In this document: piece by piece, positions 57,102-64,000 of the stretch
Position numbering within the stretch: the stretch's first letter is position 1
Layout: the number at the start of each line of letters is the position of its first letter
Assembly (NCBI RefSeq): GCF_007004065.1
Contig: NZ_VFSV01000008.1
Span: 93,431 to 157,430, forward strand
Reading direction: 5' to 3'
DNA: 64,000 nucleotides
DNA from: Palleronia caenipelagi
Lineage (GTDB): Bacteria > Pseudomonadota > Alphaproteobacteria > Rhodobacterales > Rhodobacteraceae
Notes under the pieces: model-generated
The model's database searches: none
Seen by the model: the letters and a program-made list of their open reading frames with translations, nothing else
What the model was told of the DNA's origin: nothing
Translations under genes and position numbers: made by a program

Positions 57102-57142
57102 TGTTGCACCTTATGTGATAACTTTATCAGGAGACCCTGACA

Positions 57143-57343
57143 ATGCCCAACGAACGCGTTTGCGCGAATGCCCCCGGCTTGCCTGCCGGTCGTCTCTACG
57201 AAATCCATGATTGCTTGTGTCTCGCCCTCGACGGAACCGAGCGTCGCGGCGGCTACAGCCAGTCCGAGCGCGAAGCCCGCAGCTATGTCCGCGCGGCTCT
57301 GCGTCAGACCCGCAAGCTGATGGAGGGCGCGCCATGTCAATGA
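57143..57343 (+). CDS. Hypothetical protein, 66 aa
   Basis: MPNERVCANAPGLPAGRLYE...RRGGYSQSEREARSYVRAAL...EGAPCQ. AGGAGA lies 8 nt upstream of the ATG. No family is recognised. It is divergent from the XRE gene and may share its operators. It overlaps the next gene by 10 nt. Confidence 0.55.
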   Translation: MPNERVCANAPGLPAGRLYEIHDCLCLALDGTERRGGYSQSEREARSYVRAALRQTRKLMEGAPCQ

Positions 57344-57759
57344 CCCGCCGCACCGCTCTGACCGCCCTTGCCGCCGCACCCGTCGGCTGCGCACCCGCTG
57401 CCACTGGAGACGACACCCCACGTGTTGAAGCTGTTCAAGGACGGCTCGACTATTTCGCGAAGCTCACCGACACCGCCCCGCCGTCTCTGACAATCGTGGA
57501 CGGCGATATTCAGATTAGCACCGACATACTCCGGTTCTGCGCGGAGGAAGGGATAAACTTGGACTGGCTCTTTCTTGGCGATGTGCGAGCATTTGTCCTG
57601 AGCTACCGTGAGCAACGTCTAAACGCTTTCTGGATGCAGAAAAAACTCAAGACAATGGACCGTGAAGCCCGCTCCCGCTTGCGCGATGCCCTCAAAGCCA
57701 CCGTTCACCACGGAATTCCGCTCGATGTCGCGTTGTCCGACGCGGCGGTGACGTTCTGA
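57334..57759 (+). CDS. Hypothetical protein with Tat-like lipoprotein N-terminus, 141 aa
   Basis: Starts MSMTRRTALTALAAAPVGCA, with twin Arg at 5-6, a hydrophobic stretch and Cys19 in a lipobox-like setting. The remainder (ILRFCAEEGINLDWLFLGD, RAFVLSYREQRLNAFWMQKK, DREARSRLRDALKATVHHG) is helical, and the LDWLFLGD segment resembles the end of phage regulator HTH domains. Whether it is exported or is a regulator with a chance N-terminus is unresolved. Confidence 0.55.
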   Translation: MSMTRRTALTALAAAPVGCAPAATGDDTPRVEAVQGRLDYFAKLTDTAPPSLTIVDGDIQISTDILRFCAEEGINLDWLFLGDVRAFVLSYREQRLNAFWMQKKLKTMDREARSRLRDALKATVHHGIPLDVALSDAAVTF

Positions 57760-57814
57760 GCATTCCCGCATGGATCACCCTGTCACAGTTTCAACAGCGA
57801 TACACCGAATGTGT

Positions 57815-57844
57815 TTGACTAAGGTTCATGCTGAACCTTATTGT
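57815..57844 (+). promoter_or_regulatory. MerR-type promoter/operator
   Basis: The -35-like TTGACT (57815-57820) and -10-like TATTGT (57839-57844) are separated by an 18-bp spacer almost filled by a perfect palindrome with 9-bp arms TAAGGTTCA/TGAACCTTA (57820-57840). This is the classic MerR-family layout, with the MerR-like gene 26 bp downstream. Confidence 0.7.
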
Positions 57845-57869
57845 TGATACTAGACAATAGGAGTTCATC

Positions 57870-58385
57870 ATGAACGTAAAGCTGACTGACTGGGACGTAG
57901 GTGCCCGCACCGCCGCAGACATCCTTGGAGTGCCTGTTGAAACCTTTCGTACGTGGCGCAAGCGCCACGGTCTTGTGCCGACGCCGGAATGGCCGGGCCG
58001 GGGTCGCGCGCCCGAAATGCGGTTCCAGTTCCGTGACCTGCTGCAAGCGAGGGTCGCGCAAAAGCTGATGTCCGTTGGGGTGTCGGTGAAAGATGCCTGC
58101 GCCGCCGCGCACCATGGAAACTTCAACACGTTTATCAGCGGCGGGCAGGTTCGTGTCGGCTTCGTGGACGGCGAGCTTTGTGTTCCCGGCAAACCGGGCC
58201 GAGGTCCGAACGAGTATGAAGACGTATTCCTCACGTTCTCTCTGGAAAATGACGGCTGGCGCATCGCGCGGCAGTTCAAGGAAGACCTTGCGGACGAATA
58301 CGGGGAGGAGGTTGCCACTGCGGCCTACGATGACTTCGTGAAATACGTCGAAAAGATCCGCTCGCGGTCGCGGGTGGACGTGTAG
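57870..58385 (+). CDS. MerR-like DNA-binding regulator
   Basis: 171 aa. A MerR-type HTH is at residues 14-35 (AADILGVPVETFRTWRKRHGL), followed by FRDLLQARVAQKLMSVGVSV typical of the winged helix region. The C-terminal half (VGFVDGELCVPGKPGRGPNE, YDDFVKYVEKIRSRSRV) is not recognised and lacks metal-binding Cys. AGGAG at 57858-57862 precedes the ATG. It is likely autoregulated through the upstream palindrome and may control the structural genes that follow it. Confidence 0.78.
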   Translation: MNVKLTDWDVGARTAADILGVPVETFRTWRKRHGLVPTPEWPGRGRAPEMRFQFRDLLQARVAQKLMSVGVSVKDACAAAHHGNFNTFISGGQVRVGFVDGELCVPGKPGRGPNEYEDVFLTFSLENDGWRIARQFKEDLADEYGEEVATAAYDDFVKYVEKIRSRSRVDV

Positions 58386-58390
58386 TTCCG

Positions 58391-59851
58391 GTGGTGGACT
58401 TTGGCACCATAACAGCCGGGATGGCCGGAGCGCGCCGGTGGGCCGCGAGCGCTCTGGCGACCGCCGCCCGTGCTATCGAAACCCCTGCGGCTTACCGTTC
58501 GCCGCAGGCTGGCACGGGCGGCACCTTCCATCGAAGCCTCGATGCCGCCACCGGCGGGCGTCGCGGCAACGGCATGGGGACGTTTCACCGACTGAACGCG
58601 GAAGTTGCTGCGGGCCATCACATCGTCGGCAGCCGGGCAGCCTACATGGCTGCGAATAATCCTTACCTGTCCAATGCGGTCGCCAATCTGGTCACGTTTC
58701 TGATCGGCACCGGGCCGCGACTGACGGTCCGGGGTTTGCAGCGCAGCCAGCGCCGCGATGTTGAGCTGGCTTTCGAGCGTTGGAGCGGGCGGGCGGATCA
58801 CTCGGAGCGGACCGACCTCGCGGGCGTTCTGGCCCAGATGGCGCGTGACATGGTGGTCTGGGGAGAGGGGCTGGCGCTGATGCACGACACCCCGGACGGG
58901 CTGCGGGTGCAAACCCTCGCACCGGATCACATCGACACCGCGCGCACGGCTGTTCTGGAAGGCGGTCGGATGATTGTGAACGGCATCGAGTTCGACGCTG
59001 CGGGTCGCAGGGTCGCCTACTGGCTGCACCCCGAGCGTCCGCACTCCGTTTTCACCAACGAGAGCCCCGCCCGCCGGATCGACGCAGCGGACGTTCTGCA
59101 CCTTTTCCACCCGATCGGTCCCGGTCAGGTTCGCGGGCTGTCTTGGCTGGCCCCTGCGATCCTGACGGCCAATGAGCTGGACCAGTGGAAAGACGCGCTG
59201 CTGATGGCCGCGAAGCTGTCCGCAATGGCCGCAGCCTTTGTCACCGATACGAGCGACACCGGCGGCACCGATAAAGTGTTCGGAGATCCCGAATGGGAGC
59301 CCGGCGCGATCACGTTCCTGCCCTACGGCACCGATGTAAAATTCTCCGCGCCCGATCAGATCAAGGACGCCCCGGCGCTCCTGCGCATGAGTTTGCAGGC
59401 GATGGCCGCAGCGCTTGGGGTCCCTGAGTTCTTGCTGTCGGGTGATTTGACGAACGCGAATTACAGCAGCTTGCGGGCGGGTCTGATCCCCTTCCGAGTC
59501 CGCATGGAACAGGTCCAATATTCGACCCTTGTCCCGCAGGTCCTGCGCCCCGTCTGGGAGCGCTGGCTTCTGGGCGAGATCCTGTCTGGCAGGCTGGATA
59601 TTCCGAGCGACACTGCCGCCGATTGGATCATGCCGCGCCCGCAGCAGGTGGACCCGGCCAAGGATCTGGAAGCGGTCGAGAAGGCGCTCGCCCTCGGCCT
59701 GAAAAGCCGGTCCCAAGCGATCAATGAATTGGGCTGGTCCGCCGAAGATATCGACGAGGAAATCCACGCCGACCGTGCCCGCGAGGCCGAGCTGGGCCTT
59801 AACTTCACCCCGACCCATACCAGCCCCAAGGGGAACACCGATGCCGTTTGA
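58391..59851 (+). CDS. Phage portal protein (lambda family)
   Basis: 486 aa from a GTG at 58391 (GTG at 58394 also possible; the ribosome site is weak). Recognised from AAYMAANNPYLSNAVANLV, GEGLALMHDTPDG, ADVLHLFHPIGPGQVRGLSW, and ALGVPEFLLSGDLTNANYSSLR. It forms the dodecameric ring for DNA entry. Length is close to lambda gpB-type portals. It overlaps the protease-capsid gene by 11 nt. Confidence 0.92.
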   Translation: MVDFGTITAGMAGARRWAASALATAARAIETPAAYRSPQAGTGGTFHRSLDAATGGRRGNGMGTFHRLNAEVAAGHHIVGSRAAYMAANNPYLSNAVANLVTFLIGTGPRLTVRGLQRSQRRDVELAFERWSGRADHSERTDLAGVLAQMARDMVVWGEGLALMHDTPDGLRVQTLAPDHIDTARTAVLEGGRMIVNGIEFDAAGRRVAYWLHPERPHSVFTNESPARRIDAADVLHLFHPIGPGQVRGLSWLAPAILTANELDQWKDALLMAAKLSAMAAAFVTDTSDTGGTDKVFGDPEWEPGAITFLPYGTDVKFSAPDQIKDAPALLRMSLQAMAAALGVPEFLLSGDLTNANYSSLRAGLIPFRVRMEQVQYSTLVPQVLRPVWERWLLGEILSGRLDIPSDTAADWIMPRPQQVDPAKDLEAVEKALALGLKSRSQAINELGWSAEDIDEEIHADRAREAELGLNFTPTHTSPKGNTDAV

Positions 59852-61610
59852 TGCTTCTCTGGCCCCGGCAACCTTCGATCCCGACGCGCGCACCGTCGAG
59901 GCGGTGATTGCGACCGGAACCCCGGTCCAGCGACGTGATGCGCGCGGCGTGTTCACCGAAATTCTGGTCTGTTCGGGCCTCGAAACGGCGAATGTGACCG
60001 GGCTCCCGGTCCTCGACAGCCACCGCACCGACAGCGTTCGGGCGACCCTCGGCACGGTCGCGGCGATCAGGATCGAGGGCGATCAGGCGATTGCGTTGCT
60101 CAAGCTGAGCGCTGCGGCGGACGTGACCCCGGTTCTGGAACGGATCGCGGACGGGACCTTGCGGGGCGTTTCCATCGGCTATCGCGTCCGCCGCTGGGCG
60201 GACGGCGCGAGCGGTGGAACCCGGACCCGCCGCGCGGTGGACTGGTGCCTGACCGAAGTGACCCTGACCTCAAACCCTGCCGATCCGAACGCAAGACTGA
60301 GAGACAACGAAAGGACAGAAACCATGCCCGAAGACATTATCACGACCGATCCGCCCGTCGTGGACGAGGCTGAGCGAACCCGCCGCAGGGAGATACGGGC
60401 GCTGGTCCGCTCTGCGAATCTCGACGCCCAGGTTGCCGATGATCTGATCGACGCCGGAGCGGACCTGACCCGCGCCAAGGCCGAAATCTTCGACGCCCAG
60501 CAGAACCGGCAGCGCAGCGCACCGATCATCCGCAGCCATGCCCCCGCCAATGATGACCCGGCGGTCATCACCCGCCGCCAGTCCGAGGCGATGGCCTATC
60601 GGATGGCGGGTGGCGATCTACCCGAAGATGCCCGCGCCTATGTCAACATGAGCCTGCGCGACATGGCCGCTGACAGCCTCGCCCGCAACGGCGTCTCGAC
60701 GCGGGGCATGTCTTCCGACGAGGTGTTCACGCGGGCGGCACACACGTCCAGCGACTTCCCTCTTGTCGTTTCGAACGCGGCGAACAAGGTGGCGCTCGAC
60801 ACCTACAAGGCCGCAGAAAGCCCGCTCAAAAAGCTCTGTCGCCAGCGAACACTGCCGAACTTCAAGGAAAACACGGCCATCCGTCTGAGCGAAATGGGGC
60901 GGCTCGAACCGCTTTCGGAGGCTGGCGAAATCAAGGCCACCAGCCGCACCGAAAATGGTGAAACGATGAAGCTCGGGACCTTGGCGCGCGGGCTGAGCGT
61001 GTCGCGGGAGAACCTTATCAATGATGACCTCGGCTTGCTGGGCGATATGACTGCTGCGCTGGGCGAGGCTGCGGCACAGACCGAAGCCGACGAGCTGGTG
61101 AAGTTGATAACTGGAAACCCTGCAATGTCGGATGGGACTCCGGTTTTCGATGACAGCCGGGGCAACGTCTCCGCTCCAGGTCTTGAGGGCGCTCCGAGCG
61201 TCAACCTGCTGATCGAAATGCGCCGCAAGATGCGCACCCGGACGGGACAGGACGGCAAAACGATTATCTCCGTCGCGCCGCGCTACGTTCTGGTGGGGGC
61301 AGACCATGAGACCGAAGCCGAAAAGGCGCTCGCGTCGATCCAGCCCAACAAGGTGGACGATGTGAACCCGTTTGGGGGGAAACTCTCGCTGCTGGTCGAA
61401 CCCCGCTTGCCCGCAGATTTTTGGTACGTCTTCGCGGACCCGGCCCGGCTGGCCGCCATGCAGTACGCGTATCTCAGCGCGGCGCAGGGGGTCCAGATCC
61501 AACGCACCGAGGCTTGGGATACGCTGGGGCTCAAGTTCCGCGCCTTCCTCGACTTCGGCTGCGGCTGGCTGGACTGGCGCCCGGCGCACCGCATCGCGGG
61601 CAGCGTATGA
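59841..61610 (+). CDS. Prohead protease-major capsid protein fusion
   Basis: 589 aa from the ATG at 59841. Residues 1-150 resemble a prohead protease: LPVLDSHRTDSVRATLGTV with His61, RGVSIGYRV with Ser111, and LTEVTLTSNPADPNA. Residues about 200-589 resemble a Mu gpT/HK97-type capsid protein (LARGLSVSRENLINDDLGLL, MRTRTGQDGKTIISVAPRYV, WRPAHRIAGSV at the end). Fusion to one polypeptide implies self-cleavage during head maturation. No separate scaffold is visible; the linker (150-300) may act as one. Confidence 0.9.
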   Translation: MPFDASLAPATFDPDARTVEAVIATGTPVQRRDARGVFTEILVCSGLETANVTGLPVLDSHRTDSVRATLGTVAAIRIEGDQAIALLKLSAAADVTPVLERIADGTLRGVSIGYRVRRWADGASGGTRTRRAVDWCLTEVTLTSNPADPNARLRDNERTETMPEDIITTDPPVVDEAERTRRREIRALVRSANLDAQVADDLIDAGADLTRAKAEIFDAQQNRQRSAPIIRSHAPANDDPAVITRRQSEAMAYRMAGGDLPEDARAYVNMSLRDMAADSLARNGVSTRGMSSDEVFTRAAHTSSDFPLVVSNAANKVALDTYKAAESPLKKLCRQRTLPNFKENTAIRLSEMGRLEPLSEAGEIKATSRTENGETMKLGTLARGLSVSRENLINDDLGLLGDMTAALGEAAAQTEADELVKLITGNPAMSDGTPVFDDSRGNVSAPGLEGAPSVNLLIEMRRKMRTRTGQDGKTIISVAPRYVLVGADHETEAEKALASIQPNKVDDVNPFGGKLSLLVEPRLPADFWYVFADPARLAAMQYAYLSAAQGVQIQRTEAWDTLGLKFRAFLDFGCGWLDWRPAHRIAGSV

Positions 61611-61822
61611 CGCTCGATGAACTTCTGAGCGCGCGGGACCGGCTCCGGCGCGCCCGGTTCAAGGGGATTACCACCGTGACGCTTGATGGCGAAACCCTGA
61701 CCTACAAATCCGACGCCCAAATGGCCGCAGCGCTGGCAGCCATCGAGGCGGAAATCACCAATCTTTCTGGCGGCTCCCGCCCGAGAACCATCTACCCGAA
61801 AACCAGCAAAGGACTCACCTGA
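61607..61822 (+). CDS. gpW-like head-tail joining protein
   Basis: 71 aa, ATG overlapping the capsid stop (ATGA). The sequence TLDELLSARDRLRRARFKG...VTLDGETLTYKSDAQMAAAL has the gpW fold pattern (helix, beta hairpin, helix). It would stabilise packaged DNA at the portal and provide a site for tail attachment. This is the nearest thing to a tail-related gene in the element. Confidence 0.8.
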   Translation: MTLDELLSARDRLRRARFKGITTVTLDGETLTYKSDAQMAAALAAIEAEITNLSGGSRPRTIYPKTSKGLT

Positions 61823-62148
61823 TGCGCAACTATATCCAGAAAGGGGACACGCTGACCTTCACCAGCGCCGATCCCGTGACCTCTGGCCAAGGTGTCGTGA
61901 TGAACGCTCTCTTTGGGATCGCCGCCACCAGCGCCGCCGCAAATCAGCCCTTCGAGGCTTCCGTTGTGGGCGTCTTCGAGCTGCCTAAGGTCGCCGGAGC
62001 TATCGCCCCCGGTGCGAAAGTCTACTGGAAGGCCGACACCGCCAACGTGACCACCACCGCGACCGGCAACAAGCTGATCGGCGCGGCCACCGAAGCCGCG
62101 GCGGATACCGCCACCACCGTCCGGGTCCGGTTGAACGGAAGCGTCTAA
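61822..62148 (+). CDS. DUF2190-family capsid decoration (cement) protein
   Basis: 108 aa, MRNYIQKGDTLTFTSADPVT, with VVGVFELPKVAGAIAPGAKVYWK and the repeated small-residue beta pattern of DUF2190. Such proteins decorate the capsid surface. It shares its first base with the previous stop and its last base with the next start. Confidence 0.82.
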   Translation: MRNYIQKGDTLTFTSADPVTSGQGVVMNALFGIAATSAAANQPFEASVVGVFELPKVAGAIAPGAKVYWKADTANVTTTATGNKLIGAATEAAADTATTVRVRLNGSV

Positions 62149-62585
62149 TGTCTAACCGCCCCACAGATTCAGGAATGCCGATTCTTACAGGCTCTACTAT
62201 CCTAGATAGTGGGAAAACGCCTGAGGAATGGGCAGCGTTACTGAATCAAAGGGGCGTCAAGGTTCAGGCTGACACAATAAGAAAGCGGGCAAACGAACTC
62301 GGGTACCGCTACAAATGCTTCGGGACGCCTGTCATCACAGGCGAACAAATGGACGCAATCATCCGCGAGGGAATGGAATGCCACTCCGTCCAAAACTCAG
62401 ACCAGACAGTGAAGTCTGGCAAGCGCACGGTCGGGTCGATTACAACGGCAGGCCAATCACGAAGTATCTCAGGCTCAGCACTGGATCATCTACAGAAGCA
62501 GGCGCAAAAGACTGGATCGCGCACTATGAGGCCCGGGAAATCCGTCGTTACCTCATTGGAGACGAAGCGGAGCGGCTCACAATGA
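62148..62585 (+). CDS. Excisionase-like DNA-binding protein
   Basis: 145 aa. The first ~80 residues (MPILTGSTILDSGKTPEEWA, QADTIRKRANELGYRYKCFG, VITGEQMDAIIREGMEC) resemble HTH recombination directionality factors located next to integrase in Rhodobacterales elements. The remaining 65 residues are Ser/Thr/Lys-rich and overlap the integrase gene in another frame for 208 bp. The base composition of this end of the element is lower in GC than the capsid genes. Confidence 0.7.
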   Translation: MSNRPTDSGMPILTGSTILDSGKTPEEWAALLNQRGVKVQADTIRKRANELGYRYKCFGTPVITGEQMDAIIREGMECHSVQNSDQTVKSGKRTVGSITTAGQSRSISGSALDHLQKQAQKTGSRTMRPGKSVVTSLETKRSGSQ

Positions 62586-63502
62586 ATGAGGCGATCCTAC
62601 TTTACAAAGCCAAACCCGCTGAAGCGGAGAGAATACTTAAAATTATTGAGGCGCTCGGACATAAAGCCGACGACTTCCTGAACATGGCTGTCGTTACGAT
62701 CACACCGAAATATCTACGCGACCTTGGTGTGGAGCTCAAACCAAACTGCGCAACAGATACGATGTGGCGCGAGATCGTGTCACCAATCCGCGCCATTATC
62801 AATAACGCGCATGATCTAGGGAAATGTCCGCCCATAAAAGTCAAACGATATTCCGAAAAGGAGCGGATTGACCAAGACGAATTCAGAGGGAAGCAGAGCA
62901 GGGTAGAGCGCACCCCTGGAGATCGCGAATGGTTGGCAGCCTTTTGTGCTGATGCGGACATTTACAATGCGGCGCTTGCGAACTTCATGTTCGAAACAGG
63001 AGCTCGGATAGATCAGGCAATAAGCCTTGAGCCGGATCACATTGACCTGATGAATAAGCGCGTCTGGCTCAAGGCGGCGAAAGGGCATCCAGCGCAGTGG
63101 GTTGCTATATCACATGACATGATGATCCAGCTTGCTAACCTGCCCCCGAAATGCCCTGCAAACCGCAAAACTGGCGAACGCATGTCACCCCGCGTGTTCG
63201 GGTATGGATCAAGTACAGGCTACACCAAACGCTGGCGCACGATCTGCAAAAATGCCGGTATTCCCTATTTGTCTGCCCATCCGGCTGGCCGTCATGGATT
63301 CTACACCGAGCTGCGAGTTCGCCAAGGCGTTGACCCTATGTCAGCGGCAAAGGCTGGACGCTGGAAAGACCCAACATTGCCCGACAGAGTTTATGCTCAT
63401 GGCGAGCAGAATGAAGCTGAAATTCGAGAACGAGTTCGCACAGGTCGTGCACGGTCGGACACCCTCAAAACGATTAAGCAACTGAAAGAAAATAGGAAAT
63501 AG
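62378..63502 (+). CDS. int: Tyrosine recombinase (phage integrase)
   Basis: 374 aa from the ATG at 62378, preceded by GAGGGAATGGA. Catalytic residues: Arg210 (FETGARIDQAISL), a Lys region at 232-235, His301 and Arg305 (SAHPAGRHGFYT), Trp329 (AGRWK) and Tyr339 (DRVYAHG). It is adjacent to attR, with 13 bp between its stop and the repeat. It catalyses integration into tRNA-Arg. A/T-rich codon use differs from the neighbouring capsid genes and suggests a separate origin of the integration module. Confidence 0.93.
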   Translation: MPLRPKLRPDSEVWQAHGRVDYNGRPITKYLRLSTGSSTEAGAKDWIAHYEAREIRRYLIGDEAERLTMNEAILLYKAKPAEAERILKIIEALGHKADDFLNMAVVTITPKYLRDLGVELKPNCATDTMWREIVSPIRAIINNAHDLGKCPPIKVKRYSEKERIDQDEFRGKQSRVERTPGDREWLAAFCADADIYNAALANFMFETGARIDQAISLEPDHIDLMNKRVWLKAAKGHPAQWVAISHDMMIQLANLPPKCPANRKTGERMSPRVFGYGSSTGYTKRWRTICKNAGIPYLSAHPAGRHGFYTELRVRQGVDPMSAAKAGRWKDPTLPDRVYAHGEQNEAEIRERVRTGRARSDTLKTIKQLKENRK

Positions 63503-63515
63503 GAATATGAATACG

Positions 63516-63563
63516 CCCCTCCTAAGGGGCAGGTTGCAGGTTCGAATCCTGCCGGGGTCACCA
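63516..63563 (+). repeat. attR, 48-bp direct repeat
   Basis: An exact copy of 52592-52639, the 3' part of tRNA-Arg(CCT) including CCA. Downstream is AAATTTTTATTT, probably the original tRNA terminator displaced by the insertion. Confidence 0.95.
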
Positions 63564-63668
63564 AATTTTTATTTAAAATGAAATGACTGTCGAATTAGCC
63601 TTGGAGCCTCATGCTGCAGTTTGCATGTTTTCCCAGTCCATTTCGCACGAAATCCAGGCTTCGTCTGG

Positions 63669-64000
63669 GCGCTGTTGCACAAATCGGGGTCTGAGCGCGG
63701 TTTCCCTTTCCCGGACGGACCTATCCTACGGCCACAGTCATGGGTACGCCGAGCGCGGTGTAGCCGTTCAGCACGGCGATACGAACTTGCAGCTCGGCGA
63801 CCTGGCGGTCGAAGTCTCGGGCCATGAGGGATTGGCCGAGCAGCTTGATGCAGTTCATCTTGCTCTCGACCCGGCTCCGGCGGTGGTAGCCAGACCATCG
63901 TCGCCAGATGGCACGACCCAAATATTTGGACGCGCGCAGTGCCTCATTGCGGGCGATGGCTCCGGGGCTCGTTGGTTTCCAGGGATTGGCGTTCTTGCGG
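63669..64000 (-). mobile_element. IS element, partial at window edge
   Basis: The left terminus appears near 63669 (GCGCTGTTGCACAAATCGG, like inverted repeats of IS5-type elements common in Rhodobacterales). It contains the transposase 3' end and continues past the window. It sits about 100 bp beyond attR. The 105 bp from 63564 to 63668 hold no gene. Confidence 0.6.
63721..64000 (-). CDS. IS5-family transposase, C-terminal part
   Basis: Stop at 63721; the frame stays open to the window edge (about 93 codons). It reads NEALRASKYLGRAIWRRWSG, RSRVESKMNCIKLLGQ, and LMARDFDRQVAELQVRIAVL, ending PMTVAVG. These segments are typical of the C-terminal DDE region of an abundant Rhodobacterales transposase. 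It is unrelated to the IS at 38-39 kb as far as visible. Whether the gene is complete cannot be seen. Confidence 0.85.
   Translation of the reverse strand, partial: RKNANPWKPTSPGAIARNEALRASKYLGRAIWRRWSGYHRRSRVESKMNCIKLLGQSLMARDFDRQVAELQVRIAVLNGYTALGVPMTVAVG

Larger units (their letters stand above)
52592..63563 (+). mobile_element. 11-kb capsid-encoding, tail-less satellite/prophage in tRNA-Arg
   Basis: Bounded by the 48-bp repeat. In order it contains: two small hypothetical genes, a structured noncoding region, terminase small and large subunits, a leftward XRE/zinc-ribbon pair, two small ORFs, a MerR-like regulator, portal, protease-capsid fusion, gpW-like joiner, DUF2190 protein, an excisionase-like gene and integrase beside attR. 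No tail tube, tape measure, baseplate, fibre, holin, endolysin or replication genes are seen. Packaging and capsid genes look intact. The content is that of capsid-forming phage-inducible islands (cfPICI), which borrow helper tails; a deleted prophage is the alternative. Confidence 0.85.

Overview
The window reads as a chromosomal segment of a high-GC alphaproteobacterium of the Rhodobacterales (Roseobacter/Rhodobacteraceae type). Support comes from the gene order addB-murU-amgK-tsaE-PAS protein, the UppP/NDUFA9-like/GltD/GltB neighbourhood, the many 4-nt ATGA or GTGA gene overlaps, and intergenic repeat styles I associate with that group. Identification rests on recognised protein motifs and remembered family members; no database search was run.

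Region by region. 1-4.7 kb: a leftward block with AddB (partial, GTG start), the MurU/AmgK cell-wall recycling pair, TsaE and a PAS protein. 4.8-10.8 kb: a three-gene ferric-iron-type ABC transporter with a striking palindrome upstream, then a creatinase. 10.9-14.2 kb: an EEP-family protein, LeuD and LeuC, leftward. 14.2-26.5 kb: GNAT, glutathione-dependent formaldehyde dehydrogenase, a carbamoyltransferase/polysaccharide-deacetylase pair, a flavoprotein, an ABC-2 exporter, an S49 peptidase, a 52-aa CxxC microprotein, a Ca/Na exchanger, an SDR and UvrC. 26.7-31.2 kb: a tightly packed leftward group (CinA-like, GNAT, AhpD-like, OmpA-like, Gph, VCBS protein). 31.2-35.1 kb: SfsA, Map, LeuB, an EamA transporter and tRNA-Pro(CGG).

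35.2-39.8 kb, between tRNA-Pro and tRNA-Leu, is a decayed mobile island. It holds a prim-pol/AAA replication gene broken by two frameshifts, a terminase small/large deletion fusion, a defective IS5-family (IS427-like) insertion and the C-terminal stub of a Type ISP restriction-modification enzyme.

39.8-52.5 kb returns to core genes: an NDUFA9-like protein, UppP, GltD, a GFA protein, GltB, MtgA, a GST, QueG and an App1-type phosphatase.

52.6-63.6 kb is the most interesting part: an 11-kb element inserted in tRNA-Arg(CCT) and bounded by a 48-bp direct repeat. It encodes an integrase, an excisionase-like protein, lambda-type terminase (Nu1/GpA), portal, a fused protease-major capsid protein, a gpW-like joiner and a DUF2190 decoration protein. 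It also has two regulators with visible operators and a divergent XRE/zinc-ribbon cassette. I see no tail, lysis or replication genes. It looks like a capsid-forming, tail-less phage satellite rather than a complete prophage. The window ends inside another IS transposase just beyond the right attachment site.
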